From positions 1 through 54,705 of the forward strand of contig MPNW01000294.1 of the NCBI GenBank assembly GCA_011800805.1: 54,705 bases of DNA. The letters are read 5' to 3'. A program made the translations under genes and the position numbers. Positions 53,529 to 54,705 of this stretch are shown in pieces (within the stretch, counting starts at the first letter, position 1; every line of letters starts with the position of its first letter). The DNA comes from Hirudo medicinalis (Eukaryota; Annelida; Clitellata; Hirudinida; Hirudinidae). The notes beneath the pieces are model-generated. The model had not been told where the DNA came from. It did no database searches and saw only the letters and a list, made by a program, of their open reading frames with translations.

Positions 53529-54705
53529 ACGAGGTAGAACAGTTCTCTCGCCAATGTGTGCGTCTTGCAGGTACGTAGTACACCCCCCCACAACCAGGAC
53601 ATTGATTCTTCAATCCATGACAACACGTTAGACTCGATTATCACTGCTACGCATACGAGGTGAAAGTGACCTAGCTGCAACTGGCCACGCACGACTACCG
53701 CCAACATGAAGCTGTCCCCAAAAGTATCGAAGCCATCGACAGTGACGCCTTTGCCTCGATCCGCACCAGCGCCCATTCGGTGCATGTCAACGTTTTTTGA
53801 TGTCGTCTGTCGCGAGACCCTGAATGTGGCCTAATTACGATATCGTCGTCACCGTAATCCGGTAGAGCCTGTCTTAGCACACCCATCTCGCTGACCACTT
53901 CGACCGCGATCATTACTGATTCCGTTGCTGGGTTCGCTGTCGTACTTGGCTAGACGAGTACTGCTAGATCTCGTCACTGCTAACCAGAGCGAGAACAGTA
54001 TCAGCTAAATATTCTAATGGCTTCTGTATGGGAGTGTCGATATCGATCCCAATCCGCTCTCCTTTGATGACACCAGTAAGTTAGTGCTACCACATCCGCA
54101 CGCACTGCCGGCGTGTATTGATCGAGCTGCTGAGCCTGATCACGGAATTGCTATGCAAGATGCCGAAGAAATGGAAGCGATCGTCTCAACACCGGCATCA
54201 CATTGTCGCAAGCTTAACACGGCTATGATGCCTCATGCTTGGCCTTAAATTGCCGTGTGCTGACCCGCGGCTACAACATTCATAAATGGAATGCTATAGG
54301 ATGCAGCGATCATGTCGGATGAGACGGTCGACTGAGCGATGATCAATTGGTATAGGCGTAAAGAAGAACGACTGCCGAGGCGAAAGAGCAGCGAGCTCAG
54401 ATGCAGCACTTTCTCTGAATTCTAGTAACCGATTAGACTAGTCTAGCCGACAGTGACTAAGAACTCAAGGCCGTTGATCTAGTGGTATATAAACAGTCTC
54501 ATCCATCTTATAAAAATACAACCAATTCAATGGACGCTGGCCGGATGACTTATATGACTAGCCGACCCACCCCCCCCAACATCATATGCTCAGGTTGCAT
54601 TATATTGATTACCCTGATGTTTGATCTGGCTTCACTTCCCTATGGGTGATTGCCATGCTCAAGCCCTATTAGCTAGAATCCAGATTAGTTGGAATTGCAT
54701 GGATA
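53529..54705. other. Unidentified degenerate region after cysA
   Basis: Plus-strand frames contain coding-like pieces, for example a piece with AFASIRTSAHSVHVNVFDVV then CRETLN near 53740-53830 and a later one with DRAAEPDHGIAMQDAEEMEA near 54120-54170, but frame changes and stops are frequent and I cannot name the protein. C tracts lie at 53583-53589 (seven) and 54570-54577 (eight). No terminator for the cys operon is obvious. Confidence 0.35.

Noticed and set aside
1..54705. UAG read as a sense codon, since many breaks in remnants are TAG
   Set aside because: The intact genes (tamA, tamB, cysT, cysW, cysA, the hydrolase) contain no internal TAG, and TAG ends tamB and the hydrolase. The remnants also carry TAA, TGA and many frameshifts, so this is ordinary decay.
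1..54705. tRNA and rRNA genes
   Set aside because: I scanned for T-loop motifs (GGTTCGAATC-like) with matching acceptor stems and for conserved rRNA segments and found none; a covariance-model search would be decisive.

Overview
The window looks like a piece of a decaying Hyphomicrobiales (Rhizobiales) alphaproteobacterial genome, most likely a host-restricted bacterium. The evidence is the set of genes and gene remnants. They are an ArsR-methyltransferase/metF pair, an alpha-2-macroglobulin with an N-terminal PAN-like segment followed by pbpC, a RutR/aminotransferase/N-carbamoyl hydrolase/dihydropyrimidinase cluster, and a cysP-T-W-A sulfate operon. The lineage is my inference from remembered family sequences; no search was run. 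I saw no rRNA, tRNA, CRISPR array, phage or insertion sequence.

Only six genes are fully open: an alpha/beta hydrolase (20312-21265), tamB and tamA (36685-42798, minus strand), and cysT, cysW and cysA (50740-53528). Two more, ettA (12070-13718) and cysP (49697-50721), are undamaged except for one missing base each. Everything else that can be recognised is a pseudogene with many frameshifts and stops.

Layout. 1-4700: unidentified decayed sequence with one clear terminator. 4700-5464: EamA transporter remnant. 5915-7817: metF and ArsR-methyltransferase remnants (minus). 7950-8530: trmO remnant. 9160-11030: MOSC protein and KAS III remnants (minus). 12070-13718: ettA. 13810-14530: DUF2461 remnant. 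14640-16397: acyl-CoA synthetase remnant. 16400-20300: mostly unrecognised. 20312-21265: intact hydrolase. 21335-23560: a CaiB/BaiF CoA-transferase remnant fused by deletion to a thiamine-diphosphate enzyme remnant. 23560-25260: glycosyltransferase remnant. 26165-32200: dead reductive pyrimidine/hydantoin catabolism locus (ABC ATPase, dihydropyrimidinase, N-carbamoyl hydrolase, aminotransferase, and divergent rutR). 32400-36310: EF-hand protein, peptide ABC permease and peptide-binding protein remnants. 36685-42798: intact tamA-tamB. 43190-49060: alpha-2-macroglobulin and headless pbpC remnants. 49697-53528: sulfate ABC transporter operon. 53529-54705: unidentified.

What survives fits a cell that still builds an outer membrane (TamA/TamB), may import sulfate and keeps one hydrolase, while pyrimidine catabolism, methionine synthesis via MetF, peptide uptake and periplasmic defence (alpha-2-macroglobulin/PBP1C) have gone. 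I found no new gene system. The most interesting signal is mutational. Long C tracts (7-12 bases) occur only in dead sequence and lie almost always on the plus strand, whatever the gene orientation. The same dead sequence carries many direct tandem duplications of 12-23 bp. In trmO and the aminotransferase these lesions can be placed inside conserved motifs, so they arose during decay.
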